From: Talinum fruticosum
Lineage: Eukaryota; Streptophyta; Magnoliopsida; Caryophyllales; Talinaceae
Reading direction: 5' to 3'
Assembly (NCBI GenBank): GCA_021018815.1
Contig: JAITYX010000048.1
Coordinates: 3,289,501 to 3,353,500 of the forward strand
Length of the DNA: 64,000 nt
Both the position numbers and the translations under genes were made by a program. Positions 14,501 to 26,179 of the stretch are shown one piece after another. How positions within the stretch are numbered: position 1 is the stretch's first letter; each line of letters starts with the position of its first letter. The notes beneath the pieces are model-generated. The model had not been told where the DNA came from. It did not search any database and saw only the letters and a list, made by a program, of their open reading frames with translations.

Positions 14501-16233
14501 CGGGAACACTTCCATATCTGTACATAAGTAAAACAAACATCAGACAATTGAAAAAGTAGCTGAATGACATACTCAACGAAAGAAGCACACATGTGCAAGT
14601 GCACCCAGAGAGAGGGAGGGGAGATGATGAAAGGGCCAATCATATGAAAGTATAAGTAGAGAAATAATAGATTGCTTACGGAATTTCCTCTCAAAGATCA
14701 AATTGCACGTAAAACATTCTACAACCAATATTACAAAAGCAAGTACATAATAACACTACACAATCTATCTGAGCCAAAAGGGGGGAAGAGCTTGAACAAC
14801 AGTTCAACTATATAAAATAAAAACCTAATAATTGATCACAAGTCAAGATGTTTCATTCTGACTGAAGGACACATTTCTAATCTCTAAAAGAACCTTCTCC
14901 ACCTATTCACAAGGCACAAAGCCATGCAATTCTAGCTAAATTTCCAGAAGAAATGGGGATAGTTTTAGAAACGTCAGAGCAGCAATGCAAGGATGATTTT
15001 GTACATTATTCACAGATAGGACAAACTAGGACAAACACAAAGCAAAAAAGCAACAAGGAGAAACTGAAGGCCTTGGTATGTACCTTAAAAAATTCGTACA
15101 CGTGATACTCTGATACTGAATGATTTGATGAATAACGATCAGCAATGAAACGGTTCAAAGCAGAGACAAAGTTTCCGAGGACTGCGAAGCAGAAAAGCAC
15201 ACACCATCAGAAGCATGAATAGCTATACTCACTATTCAGGATTTCACCACAACTTTCAAGCTCCAAATTCAGAAGCCCCAGTTTAACCAACATCCTCGCA
15301 TTACAATATGTTGACTCTGTATTATCACAACAGGATCACACAAGGCAAGCAGCCATGAATTTGAATAAGCCTCATAGGTCAGATGTCAGAATTCATATTC
15401 CACCAAAAATACTTCTGATCATAATTTGAAATGACACCAACATAAACTAACAGTAATTTCACAGAACCAATAGAAAGAACTGGAGCAGGATAAGGTTCAC
15501 AAAGTATGAGACTTGACTAGAAAATGCCTCCTACTCACATTTGTCAATCTCCTTCCACCTAAAAACAAAAGATCAAGAAAAAACCCAATAGATTCTTCAT
15601 TAAGAATAATCAAATGCAAGATTGCAACTTCGGTGAAGTTAGTAAACCTGGGCACTGAGTTACTGACAATTCCACTAGGCCAAAAATTTATCTTTTAGGG
15701 CAATGTAAATCAACCCAGAAACAAAATAGATATCACAAAACCAACAGTATCTCCATTAAAAAAATAAAAAAAAAACTAGTTCGCGGAATTAGGATTGAAA
15801 TGGGGAATCAGAGGAAGAGTAATATACCCTCATCAACATCAACAGCAACAACAATCTTCTCAGGCAATGAATTCCCACCAGAGAAACCAGTAGTAGAACC
15901 TCCTCGTTGACAAACCCTATTATGTTCATCGGCAAACCCCACTCTTTTCTCCTCTTGCTGCAGCCCCATTTCCGAAAGGGGTTGCTGGGACAGAGCAAAT
16001 GCCCGCGTTTTGTAAAAGCCACCAACATCTTCACCACCACTCTCTCTCCTCCTCCTCACATCAGAGTTTTTCTCCCGAAAATCAGCACAGCTCCTCACAC
16101 TAAGTGCAGTACCAGCCACATTGATCCTACAAGAGCTTGGAGAACAGGTGCTTGTAGAGAATTTCTTTGGGAAAAAGGGAAGTGGGTCATTGTTCAAAAG
16201 CCCGGGCAATCCCTTGCCTACTATTGACGCCAT
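11545..16233 (-). CDS. HAD-superfamily hydrolase, 5'-nucleotidase (NT5C-like) family, probable organelle targeting
   Basis: Six coding exons on the minus strand: 16233-15828, 15181-15084, 14517-14493, 12594-12474, 12391-12257, 11755-11545. They total 996 nt and splice in frame to 331 residues. HAD motif I is split across the first junction (DVDEV/LGNF), motif II is SVVTSRQ at the exon 4/5 junction, and motif IV is KVLIDDNPRYA in the last exon. The C terminus is rich in aromatic and acidic residues (LLFDYENSYPW). The first ~70 residues (MASIVGKG..., many Ser, Thr and Arg) look like a plastid or mitochondrial transit peptide; this is inference. The ATG at 16233 is preferred; an in-frame ATG at 16263 would add ten residues. 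Exon 3 has only 25 nt. No frameshift was found. Family membership (two-Asp phosphohydrolase) is well supported, but the substrate is unknown. Confidence 0.88.
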
Positions 16234-16700
16234 TGATTGCAAGTTTTGCTTCTTTATCATCACTAATCAATCACATCCCTTTCCCTCTTTCCCGCACCCC
16301 TCCCCTCTCTACAACAAACTCACAAAATCTCTGATACCCAGATGAAAATTTCGGGTCATAAGCATTAAAAATAACATAAACAAAAGAATTCTTGCAAGAA
16401 TTGCAAGATTTAATAACCCGAAAAGGAACAAGAGATAGCAGGAAAAAAAAGAAAAAACAGAAAAAAAGACAGACTACCCAACTGGGTATTGCGTCTGGGG
16501 AAAATATGAGAGATCAAAGGGGAATTTGATGACTTAGAGAATCAAATCGATGAAAGGTGGAGAGAATCGTTGAAGGAATTCAATGATACCGACAATAGAT
16601 ATCCGCCAAAAGCGGCAATGGTGGCTTTGGGTAGTGGGCAACTTTAGGTAGTCTAGGAATGGCTGAAACGGGAGAACCCTCCGCTCCTCCGCTCGACTCC

Positions 16701-16743
16701 CTCGCTCTCTCTCTCTCTCTATCTCCCCCCAACCTTATAAAAA
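16701..16743 (-). promoter_or_regulatory. Core promoter of the HAD gene: TATA box with downstream pyrimidine/purine tract
   Basis: On the minus strand TTTTTATAA (16743-16735) is followed about 15-35 bases downstream by a CT/GA dinucleotide tract (about 16701-16720). This is a common plant core-promoter/5'-leader arrangement. The implied leader to the ATG at 16233 would be about 470 nt. The transcription start is inferred, not observed. Confidence 0.55.
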
Positions 16744-17194
16744 CAAGCGCCCCTCGGCTAGGCTGCCATCATTATAATTTTAGTTCAATTTTTTGATATT
16801 TTTCACAGGAATTTGTTTGATATTTTACCCTTTCCATACTCTAGCCTCTAGGGCTTACCTCACTCTCAGTAAAATAACACTCCGAGCGTGCAAAATCTTT
16901 CAACAAAATTTGACAAAAGAAAATTAGTATCCAACGGAACAAAGTATTCTATTCGATTTAGGAGACTAAATATATTTTTAATTTTAATTATTTTTATTTA
17001 TATCAAAAGTGATAATCCTAGTAGAATTAGGTTATGAGGTATCTTACATCTATAAATAATTATTTGACATCTTAAAAATAAATCAAGTATGAGAACAATT
17101 ATTTTTCACCTCTAAAAGTTCCTCCACTATCTCAAAATTATTCAAACAATTTAAATTATATGTTTTTTTAGTGTTGGATTATACAATAATAAAG

Positions 17195-17345
17195 TCAAGG
17201 ATGCACTTATAACGATTGTCGCTATACGACAGTCACCATAAGATGCATTAATCTATACTCGTACATGTGTATCACAATAATCACAACTGTTCATTTTTTT
17301 CTTTTAATTAAATTAAAAATAAATTTTAAAAATGAATGATGGCCA
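17195..17345. repeat. Possible orphan Mutator-type TIR fragment
   Basis: This AT-rich stretch resembles the terminal repeats at 42404 and 48483: ATAACNATTG near the outside, then a tract like ACTGTTCATTTTTTT followed by TTTAATTAAATTAAA. It stops shortly before the truncated gypsy LTR at 17371, so the partner end is missing. Similarity was judged by eye and is partial. Confidence 0.35.
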
Positions 17346-17370
17346 AACCGAGAGGGTTAACCAAATTCAA

Positions 17371-17412
17371 GGAATTCCCGACGAATAATTATTACAAACT
17401 TTAGGCGTATGA

Positions 17413-17479
<67 letters not shown>

Positions 17480-17698
17480 CTTGAATTATCACAAGGCATA
17501 ATTTATTTAATCATTCATTTATTTATTTCTTTTTCAAGCGTCACTATCATCATCGAGTCCCGCAACACATAATATGGTTACTTGCACAAGTATATAATAC
17601 ACATGATAATGAGGAATGAAAGTGTGAATTGAGATGCACGCGCTTATTAATATTTATTAATCTTTGTTGATGTATTGGATTAAGGTCGGAGCATTACA
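17371..17698 (-). repeat. Truncated 3' LTR of the gypsy element
   Basis: Reads TGTAATGC... on the minus strand from 17698. It matches the starts of the LTRs at 27778 (plus) and 35812 (minus), including the ATT microsatellite and the adjacent TTTAGGCGTATGAATT block. Homology stops at about 17371, roughly 330 bp in, where the LTRs should continue for 2-3 kb. The next bases inward, 17701-17710, are AAGGGGGAAG on the minus strand, the expected polypurine tract. Confidence 0.8.
17412..17478. repeat. ATT microsatellite inside LTR
   Basis: Uninterrupted run of about 22 ATT units. The same site in the related LTRs is also an ATT/AAT array (27990-28098 and 35486-35592), so it belongs to the LTR family and has changed length independently in each copy. 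Confidence 0.9.
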
Positions 17699-17759
17699 AT
17701 CTTCCCCCTTAAAATAAGTTTCATCCCCGAAACTTACAAGTAAGACAAGACGATGTTAC

Positions 17760-18379
17760 CTTAAAATAGGTGAAGGTATTTCTTTTCATGTCCTCCTCGG
17801 TTTCCCAAGTGGCTTCCGTAGAAGTATGGTTTGCCCACAATACCTTGACTAATGGGATGGCCTTATTGCGGAGTTGTTTGATTCTCCGGTCCATTATCCG
17901 TATGGGTTGTTCTTCGTAGGCTAAATTTTGGCGACCATAATAGGTTCGGGCTCTATGATGTGGCTTGGATCGGATATATATTTCCGAAGTTGATATATAT
18001 GAAACACGTTATGCACGTGTTCAAGATTGGAAGGCAATGCTAGTTTGTAAGCCATAGAGTTCGGTTTCTTTACGATCTCGTAAGGTCCGATGTATCTAGG
18101 GTTTAATTTCCCTTTAATGTCGAACCTCTTTATACACCTTTTGTTAGGGAAATTCTTAGGAACACCATGTCTCCTTCTTGGAACTCCAAGGGTTTTCTTC
18201 GTTGCCCGGCATAACTCTTTTATTTGCTTTGAGTTTCCCCGATACGCTGTTGTATCATCCTAATCCTTTCGGTGGTATCTTGTATCATTTCTAGCCCCAT
18301 AATGAGCGTTTCGTCAAGGTCGTTCCAACATAAAGGAGTTATGCACCTCCTCCTATAAAGTGCCTCAAATGGAGCCATC
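17760..18379 (-). pseudogene. Gypsy integrase C terminus and chromodomain-like tail
   Basis: Minus-strand translation gives fragments of the integrase C-terminal region (FPNKRCIKRFDIKGKLNPRY, then HVFHISQLRKY-like text) and the family's terminal segment (VLWANHTSTEATWETEEDMK). The piece joins across the solo LTR at 18385-21068 with the integrase core: the residues before the insertion (NNSYQAT) and after it (MAPFEALYRR) are continuous in this family once one TTGAT copy is removed. Several frame breaks make it non-functional. Confidence 0.8.
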
Positions 18380-18384
18380 TTGAT

Positions 18385-19839
18385 TGTAACAACCCGACCC
18401 TAAATCACATTATTTGTTTTATTAATTATAATATTTATATAAGCGAGCGCGTGCACTTCAATTCGATATTTTGTATTTACATTATTCTTATACATGTGTT
18501 ATGCAGCTAAGGCGACGAAGTGGCCCTAATAAAAATCTCATAATAAGATTATAATTTGTGAACATCATTATTAAAATAAAATTAAAAGTAACAATAAAAG
18601 AAAACAAAATAAATAAATAAATAAATAAATAATAAAATCAAAATAATAAAATAAACACAACTAGATTTTTTAAGGAAAAATCCGGAAACGGATTTTTCCG
18701 GAGTTAAAAAAGAAAAAATTTTAAACCGAGATAAATGAAATCGGGACTCGGTCGTTCGTCCTTCCATCTCGCTTCTCCCGCTTCCTCTCGCTTCCTCCTG
18801 CCCTCCTCTGCCTCTTCCTCCGCGTCCGTACTGCTACTTCGGCCACCAGCACGACCGACACCGGCCGGACGACCGGCGCCGACAATCTGTTTCCCTCTCT
18901 CTCTCTCCGTCGCGGCTCGTGCTCTTCTCGCTCTCGCGGGGCCTTGCTTCCCTGCTGCTCGGCTTCCCTTCGCTGCCGCTGCCGCTGTCTTCTCTCGGTC
19001 ACCAAACGCCACCAACGCCGGCCAGCAGCCGGCGTCGGCGTCGTTAGGAGACGCCTGGCGTCTCTCGTCTCGTTACCTCCCTCTCTCGCTGCCACGTTCC
19101 GCTGCCCTGCACCGCGGTTCCTCTGCCGCGGCCACCTAGCAGCCAACCCCAGCAGCAGCAGCCGCCGGAGCAATCGCGGGCCTTGCCCGATAGCCGCCGA
19201 TACAGCCACCGCGCCACCACCCCTGTTCGCCCTTCTTGAATCCTCCTCTCCGAATTTGAAGGTAAAATACTAAACCCTAAATTATCAAGTTCCTTATTTA
19301 TTTAAGCAGTTGTAATTGTTAATTGAAGTATGTGATTCAGAAATATGTTGTTGAGTGAATTTAAAGATTAATTTGGGGAAAATTTGAATTGGTGTGGAGG
19401 ATTTAGGTTTGGTATTTTGATGAATTGGTTGTGCAAACGTGAATGAATGTGACTCCTTTTGGGAAATTATGAACTAGTGAATGAGATTAAGGTTGTTTTA
19501 TTATCGAATTGAACAATTTGGTGGAATTGTTACATTTTGAAAATCGTTATATTGAGCAAACAAAGGGGAATGCGTACGTAGAAGTTGAAATTCGATAATG
19601 TGCAAGTGTACAGGCATGGAAAATAATTGAGCATTAAGCATAACTAATGGTGGTTGTGAATGTGAAGCTTGTCGGGAGAACAACGCTTATGACCTTAAAA
19701 TGGTGTATGCATGAGTTTGAGCAATTTAGTAGATTATGGAACCTTCCTAGGAAAGGCAGTTGATGGGTTAACTGATTACTTAACTATGGGTTTCAAATGT
19801 AATAAAGGGAGAAGTAAGGAGTAAACTAGAAATAAGTAC

Positions 19840-19878
<39 letters not shown>

Positions 19879-21068
19879 ATTTTCAATCCAAGTAACTAAT
19901 GAATTGAATTACATAGATGTCATCAACTTCTTTAATATGCGTTGTAGTCGGTGTTCAAAATGGAATTAATGCGGTAAAGTTATGTACCAAAACGTAGTTT
20001 AACCGATTACGTAATAAATGCAGAAAATGAAATAATTGTCAATGCTTATACAAACTCAATTATTAAAACTCAAGAGAATACATTATTAACAACAAAAACC
20101 TATTTGAAACAGAACTCATGCCACTTCCGTTGCCAACTAGCTGGTAACTTGGATTTTCATAAAAGGGGAGAAACAAATATTCTTAGTTCGAGTACGTTCA
20201 TTGCCTGTACCTTTCGAAAACTCACATGTTTCATCAAATCTCAACATTTCTCATATATACAAATAACAATGAATCATTTACAAGGCAAGTTTTTCCACCT
20301 AATTAAGTGGTCCCCGTCCAATTATCAATTATCGAGCTTAGACCCACCAATTATACCCGCGCGGCGTCAACTCGGGTTATCAGTCGGCCGGGGGTGAGCA
20401 CCTATTCAACGATCGTATCAATTACCAAGGGGCTCCACTTTCAGATAATAACCGGCAAGCAAGTTTTACTTATATTCTCTCCCCCGATTTCAAACTAAAA
20501 TGAATTGAAATGCGCGCGCTCAATTAAAATATGTTTCAAAGTTGTTTTACAATGCAGGAATGTTCGTACTGAGTTTCGACTCACTCTTCAAAATATTTTA
20601 CTGTTTTTGTTTTAGGAAGAAGCATTGGTGAACAATCAACCAATTACCAAGTCTGACGAAGGCAAATCTTAGCCAGCCACGTTACATTTGTAATTCTGAA
20701 GGTGCATAGACGCTCACAGGTGACTTTACCCTCAACCGGGGTTTAGGTATGACCTTGGGAATTATAGTACGTTGTATATTATTTTGTGGATTGGACAAAA
20801 GTTTAGGTTGTATAAATATTATGTTGCTAAACCAGTAAACTGTATTTTGGGATGACCTACCTACTTGGGTAATAGGTAGTTACTCCTAACAGGATCATTG
20901 GGAATATAACAGTGGATGCACAAATTGTATTTCATTTTATTTCAATTATTTAGCCTTGTCCTATTTTTAGGACGGCGGTAACGTCTTCGATCGTTACCTT
21001 CCGCGGCGACTTTACGTAATAGTCCCTAATGAAAGGATTATTAAGTAATGGTGATTGGGGGCGTTACA
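18385..21068 (+). mobile_element. Solo LTR of a gypsy-type element, inserted in integrase, TSD TTGAT
   Basis: Starts TGTAACAACCC and ends GGGGGCGTTACA, a perfect 6-bp inverted terminus (TGTAAC/GTTACA). It is flanked by TTGAT at 18380-18384 and 21069-21073. Length is 2684 bp with no internal region. It resembles the 27778 LTR near its start (the GTGCACTTCAATT block) and end (TTTTGTTTTAGG, CATTGCCTGTACC), so it is a related family in plus orientation. It contains a GC-rich block (about 18740-19260) and a TA microsatellite near 19845-19875. The intact target duplication marks a single insertion followed by LTR-LTR recombination. Confidence 0.93.
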
Positions 21069-23950
21069 TTGATGGTGGCTTGGTAACTATTATTATATGA
21101 GAATTCCACCAGAGCAAGGTAATCCTTCCATTTCCCTTGGAAATCAAGAAGACATGCCCTCAACATGTCCTCTAGTATTTGGTTAACCCTCTCGGTTTGG
21201 CCATCCATCTCAGGATGATATGAGCTACTAAAATTTAGCTTAGTGCAAAATCTCGTTGCAAGGCTCCCCAAAATCGCGATTGAAACTGAATGTCCCTATC
21301 TCGACACTATATCCTTCGGAGTGCCATGTAACCTTACAACTTCCTTTACATATAAGCTGGGCTAGCCTGTCCACACTCCAACCATCGTGGATGGGTATGA
21401 AGTGCGCAGACTTGGTGAGGCGATCCACAATGGTCCAAATTTCGTTCTTCTTAGAGGCGGATATGGGAAGTCCCATGATGAAATCCATTGATATCGAATC
21501 CCACTTCCATGTTGGTATCTCAAGAGGTCATAGTTTCCCTATAGGGCGTTGATGTTCTGCTTTCACCTTCCGGCAGGTAAGACACCGATCCACATATTAA
21601 GCCACCAAAAATTTTGCCTTAAGTCCACATACATCTTTGTTCCCCCAGGATGCACAGAGTATGCGGTAGTGTGTGCCTCATCTAGAATTCTCTTTTTGAT
21701 GTCTCCTTGATTGGATACACACCAACGATTCAGAAATCGTAAGCTACCATCCTCGTGTATCACAAAACCCGAGAATTTACCCTTGTCTAGGCTCTGCTTG
21801 ACCTTTACTAGCTCTTCATCCTTCACCTGCCCCATCTTGATTTCCTTTAAAATTGATGGTCTAACTTCCAAAACAGCTAAAAACCCTCCACCGACCCGAG
21901 GTTTGATAAACTCAATCCTCTCAGTTTGCAACTCACGAATAAGGGTCGATTGGGTTATAACTATGGTGTTCAAGCTATACTGAGTTTTTCTACTTAAGAC
22001 ATATGCGACAACATTCGCTTTTCCGGGGTGGTATTGGATCTCTAAGTCATAATCCTTCACTAGTTCTAACCATCGCCTCTGCCTCAAGTTGAGCTCTTTC
22101 TGGGTGAAGACATACTTTAAACTTTGATGGTCAATGTATATTTTGCAAGATACTCCATATAGGTAATGTCTCCAAATTTTCAAAGCAAATACCACTGCTG
22201 CCAATTCCAAGTCATGAGTGGGATAATTCCTTTCATACAATTTTAGCTAACGCGAAGCATATGCTACAACCTTACCATCCTGCATCAATACACATTCCAA
22301 CCCATTTTTTGAGGCGTCACTATAAATGGTGTACTCTTTGCCTTCCTCGGGTAGGATCAGTATTGGGGCTGTGGTTAATCTCTTTTTCAACTCCTGAAAT
22401 GTTTTTTCACACTTATCGGTTTATTCAAACTTGGTGGTTTTCCTTAAAAGATTTGTCGGGGAGAGCTATTTTCGAAAAATCTTGAACGAACTTTCGATAA
22501 TATCCAGCCAACCCTAGAAAACGCCTTACTTCGGTGACATTGGTCAGCCTTGGCCATTCTGTGACCGCTTGCACTTTTGTGGATCAACTTTTATCCCCTC
22601 TTTAGACACCATGTGACCTAAAAATGCCACCTCACTCAACCAAAATTCACACTTTTGCAATTTAGCGTACAATTGATTTTCTCTCAAGGTTTGTAAAACC
22701 ATTCTCAAATGACTCACATGTTCTTCCCTATCCTTGGAGTATATTAGGATGTCGTATATGAATACCACCACAAATCTATCTAAATAGGGTTTGAAAATCC
22801 TATTCATCAAATCCATATACTTTGTAGGTGCGTTAGTCAAGCCAAATGGCATAACTATGAACTCATAGTGACCGTACCTTGTCCTGAATGTAGTCTTAGG
22901 TATGTCGTCGGACTTAATTCGAAGTTGGTGATAGTCAGACCTCAAGTCTATCTTTGAAAACATCCCAGCACCTTGCAGTTGATCAAATAGGTCATCAATT
23001 CGGGGCAGGGGATACTTATTCTTGATCGTGATCTTATTCAACTCCCTATAGTCGATGTACAACCTTAACGTACAATACTTTTTCTTTACGAACAAAACTG
23101 GTGCTCCCTAAGGTGAGGTACTCGGCTTAATAAAACCTTTTTCCACAAGTTCTTCTAATTGAGTTCTCAATTCCTTAAACTCAGCTGGGCCCATTCTATA
23201 AGATGCTTTGGAGATAGGTCACGACCCCGGGATTAAATCTACCTCGAAATCTATTTTCTCTTTGAGGCGGTACTCCTGGAAATCCTTCAGGGAAAAACAT
23301 CGGGATATTCCCTTACTATAGGGATATCCTGGAGTTTTAATTCTTCTTTACTTTCCCCAGTGATGTAACAGAAATAAGCCTGCCACCCCTTTTATACGAG
23401 TTTCCTTGCCTTCATCAAAGATATAACGGAACACTCCGGTTTAATATCATTCCCATGAAAACACACTTTTCCTTCCTAACTACCTTTCAACTCCACTATT
23501 TTTCTTCGCAATCTATTTTTGCTCCAAACTTTGACAACCAATCCATTCCTAACACCACTTCGAACTCGACTAAGTCAAACTGGAATAGGTTGGTTGGGAA
23601 ATTCTCTTTGGAGATGGTCAGTGGAACATTTTGGTAAGAATAAGGGCATTCTACCACCTGGCTGTTAGGCAGGCTGACTTGGTATTCGTTTATCACCCTA
23701 TTACTTTCTAACTTTAGTCGAGGCACAACTTGGGTTGAAATGAAAAAGTGGGATGCTCCAAAGTCAAATAATGCATAAAATGGAGTGGAATTTAAAAAGA
23801 GGGTTCCAGTGACTACTGTACCAATGGTGGCTGCGTCCTTTTTGTTCATCACATAGGCTTTGCCTACGCTGGAAGATGGGCAGTTGAGGACCGGGAATTG
23901 TCTTAGGTACTGGCTGCGCTGTCCCTTTCTCCGCAGCTTTCAGCCTTTGA
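21069..23950 (-). pseudogene. Gypsy pol: protease, reverse transcriptase, RNase H, integrase (broken)
   Basis: In minus-strand order. The protease is at 23852-23496, with the active-site region reading FDFGASHFF, where the family has D-S/T-G-A. Reverse transcriptase is at 23095-22544, with [20 protein letters not shown] and FGLTNAP. Its catalytic box reads FIYDILIYS, so one of the two usual Asp residues is Tyr. RNase H lies at about 22450-21970 ([29 protein letters not shown]). The integrase has a zinc-binding stretch ending near 21580 and a core from 21488 (MDFIMGLP) to 21074 (SSYHPEMDGQTERVN), cut by the solo LTR. Stops and frame changes separate the blocks, so no active polyprotein is possible. 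Confidence 0.88.
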
Positions 23951-24959
23951 ATGCTCGATGTTCAACACTTCCACACCAGGTACACTGGTTAGTTCCGACC
24001 CTACACTCAGTTGTTGTATGATTGGTCCTCCCACATTTTGCACATCGTTCAAAGGTGATCAGTGCAGGATTCTTGGTTTGGGCAGGAGTAGTTTTCTAGG
24101 GGTTGATGTTCTCACTCTGAATTCCTCGATAATTCCACTTCCGTTTTGGATTTCCCGAGCTATGGGCCCTCAACTCCTTCTTAATTCTCTCCAATTCAGC
24201 AGCGCGTTCATACAGTTCATGGATGGTTTTGATTGGTTGACCAGCTGACTGGTGTCGGATATAGACAACAAGGCCTTCCTCATATCTTAGCATCATCCTC
24301 TTCTCAGTGGCCACAAAATCTTGAGCAAAACGAGCTGATTCATTGAATTTAGTCGTATATTGCATAACGGTAATGTTTTCCGTCATCCTCAACTCTAGGA
24401 ATTCCTTTTCCTTCAAGCGCAGCATCGAAGTGGGGTAGAACTTAGCCCTAAGTTCCTCCAAGAATTTGGTCCAGGTGAACTCAGGCCCTTGATACCTCTC
24501 TTTGATAGTACTCCACCATATAGCGGCTTCTCCAGGCAAATAGAATGTCCCTATTGTCACCTTCTTATCCTCAGGTATCTCAATTACCACAAAGATTTTC
24601 TCCATGTTCCTAATCCATTCCTCCAGTTCTACTGGGTTGATCCTCCCATTATACACTTTGGGATTTCTCTTAGCTACTCTATCGGCCAGCTTTTTAGTGT
24701 TATGGGAGGTTCCAGCTGGTGTAGTCGAGGTAGGTATCTTCTTCAGTAACTCCTAAACAAGATTTCCCCAATATGAGGGGTTTTCACCATCATTAGGATT
24801 GGAGTGAATGTAAATGAGAGTTTGGGGTTGATTGGTTTGTTGTTGGTTTGTTGGTTTGTTGGTAAGTGGTGGCATTAGGGGTCCAACAAACACATGATTA
24901 TCTCCGGATCCCTCCTGGTTTTCACTCCCAGGTTGGTTGTTACTTGCGTCTTGCGACAT
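23951..24959 (-). pseudogene. Gypsy gag with in-frame stops and zinc knuckle
   Basis: Begins MSQDASNN at 24959. The conserved capsid-like region follows (WIRNMEKIF, LPGEAAIWW, KEFLELRM, MQYTTKFNESARF). After it comes a CCHC knuckle (CAKCGRTNHTTTEC) near 24050-24010. Two stops in the same frame (24753-24755 and 24096-24098) split it into three open pieces without changing frame, so decay was by point mutation. It sits directly upstream of the protease, as expected for a gypsy gag-pol. Confidence 0.85.
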
Positions 24960-25549
24960 TCTACAAAACAAATATATTGCTTTTCTTCTTAGTTTATTCA
25001 CCTAAGTAAGACCTATATCACGATGTAGCTAAAAGCTCACATAAATCTTACAATAATTAAAAAGGAACGAAATAAATAACAGGAAATAATCCTTAACAGA
25101 AAAGGTGAATAAGTGACATTGAAGGTCATGCCCAAACCACACTATGTCCTAAAATATTAATTCCTACAGGACATACCTCATCCCGAGGTTAGCCTAGGTC
25201 AACCGAGCTAGGTCAAACCGTCTAAGTCGAAAAAATATCATAGGCAGCCATCAATATTAGTTAGTTTGGCTAGTATATACATAAATACATCCATGCTACC
25301 ACCTACACAAATACGTACATCACATACGACAAAAGTCTAGCCAACTATACAAAATCATATAGGCCATCATGACCTATGACAAAAGAATAGAGGCTATGCA
25401 AGCCTAACGATCCCTGGAGGGATCGTAGTCAAAGTTGCTAGGGTCATCATCCTCCTCGGACTCGGAGCTGACGTACACGATTTCCACCTCATCCTCCTCG
25501 GGGTCCTCCACAGGGTCCTCCATAACGGCATCCTCCTTATCATTGTCGA

Positions 25550-26122
25550 TCACCACATTCTCGGGTGAGTTAGGGACGTCGATAAGAATGTGGACTCCCC
25601 AGCGTCCTCAAAATGGTTGGGGGTCAATGGTAGGGGTTCGCTCTCCTCCTCAGGATCCTCTATAGGAGAGTTGGTCAAGTGAGGCTTGGGTTCTGGCTCC
25701 GAGGAGGGGTGCGGTAGTGGAACTTGGGGTGGTGGCGCGAATGGGGACGACGTGAAGAGCTCGGGGAAAAGGAAGGGAACAAGCTGAGAGGTGATCCCCC
25801 TGTACTCGAGCCATTCACGCATGAGTAACTCATGCGTGATGATGGCCCAAGCACCCAGGCCCTAAAATCTACCCCCAATCCGCCCTAGTGTTTCCTATGG
25901 TGATGAAAACATGGTATCGCACTTTAAAGTGCCTCCATGGCTCGGTAACTGGTAGGGTCCACAATAAACAGTGAGCTCGAACAAGTGAGCTATAGAAGGT
26001 CGAGAAGGATCCTGCATGTGTGCGACCATCCAGGTCTCAAGGTGGGATATATGGTCAAGTACCAAAGTTGCCGATGCCATTGCCCGGGAGTATGGGTCAA
26101 CATGCATACCTGGAATTGACAT
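25550..26122 (-). pseudogene. Element leader with Pro-rich and short conserved-looking frames, unrecognised
   Basis: Two minus-strand frames lie between PBS and gag of the gypsy element: 26122-25895 (starts MSIPGMHVDPYSRAM) and 25822-25550 (starts MREWLEYRGITSQL, then very Pro, Ser and Glu rich, SEPEPKPH). They are in different frames and may be one decayed protein. I do not recognise a domain. Position suggests an extra leader ORF of the retrotransposon rather than a host gene. Confidence 0.45.
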
Positions 26123-26179
26123 CTAAAACAACAAAGGTCAAAGGTTAATCCACAACATCATACCACCAAAGGTGCTTAT

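Noticed and set aside
18704..19273. Overlapping Arg/Ala/Ser-rich frames on both strands in the solo LTR
   Set aside because: GC-rich, stop-poor LTR sequence is open in several frames at once; no domain and no codon pattern favouring one frame. Kept only as a leader-exon question.
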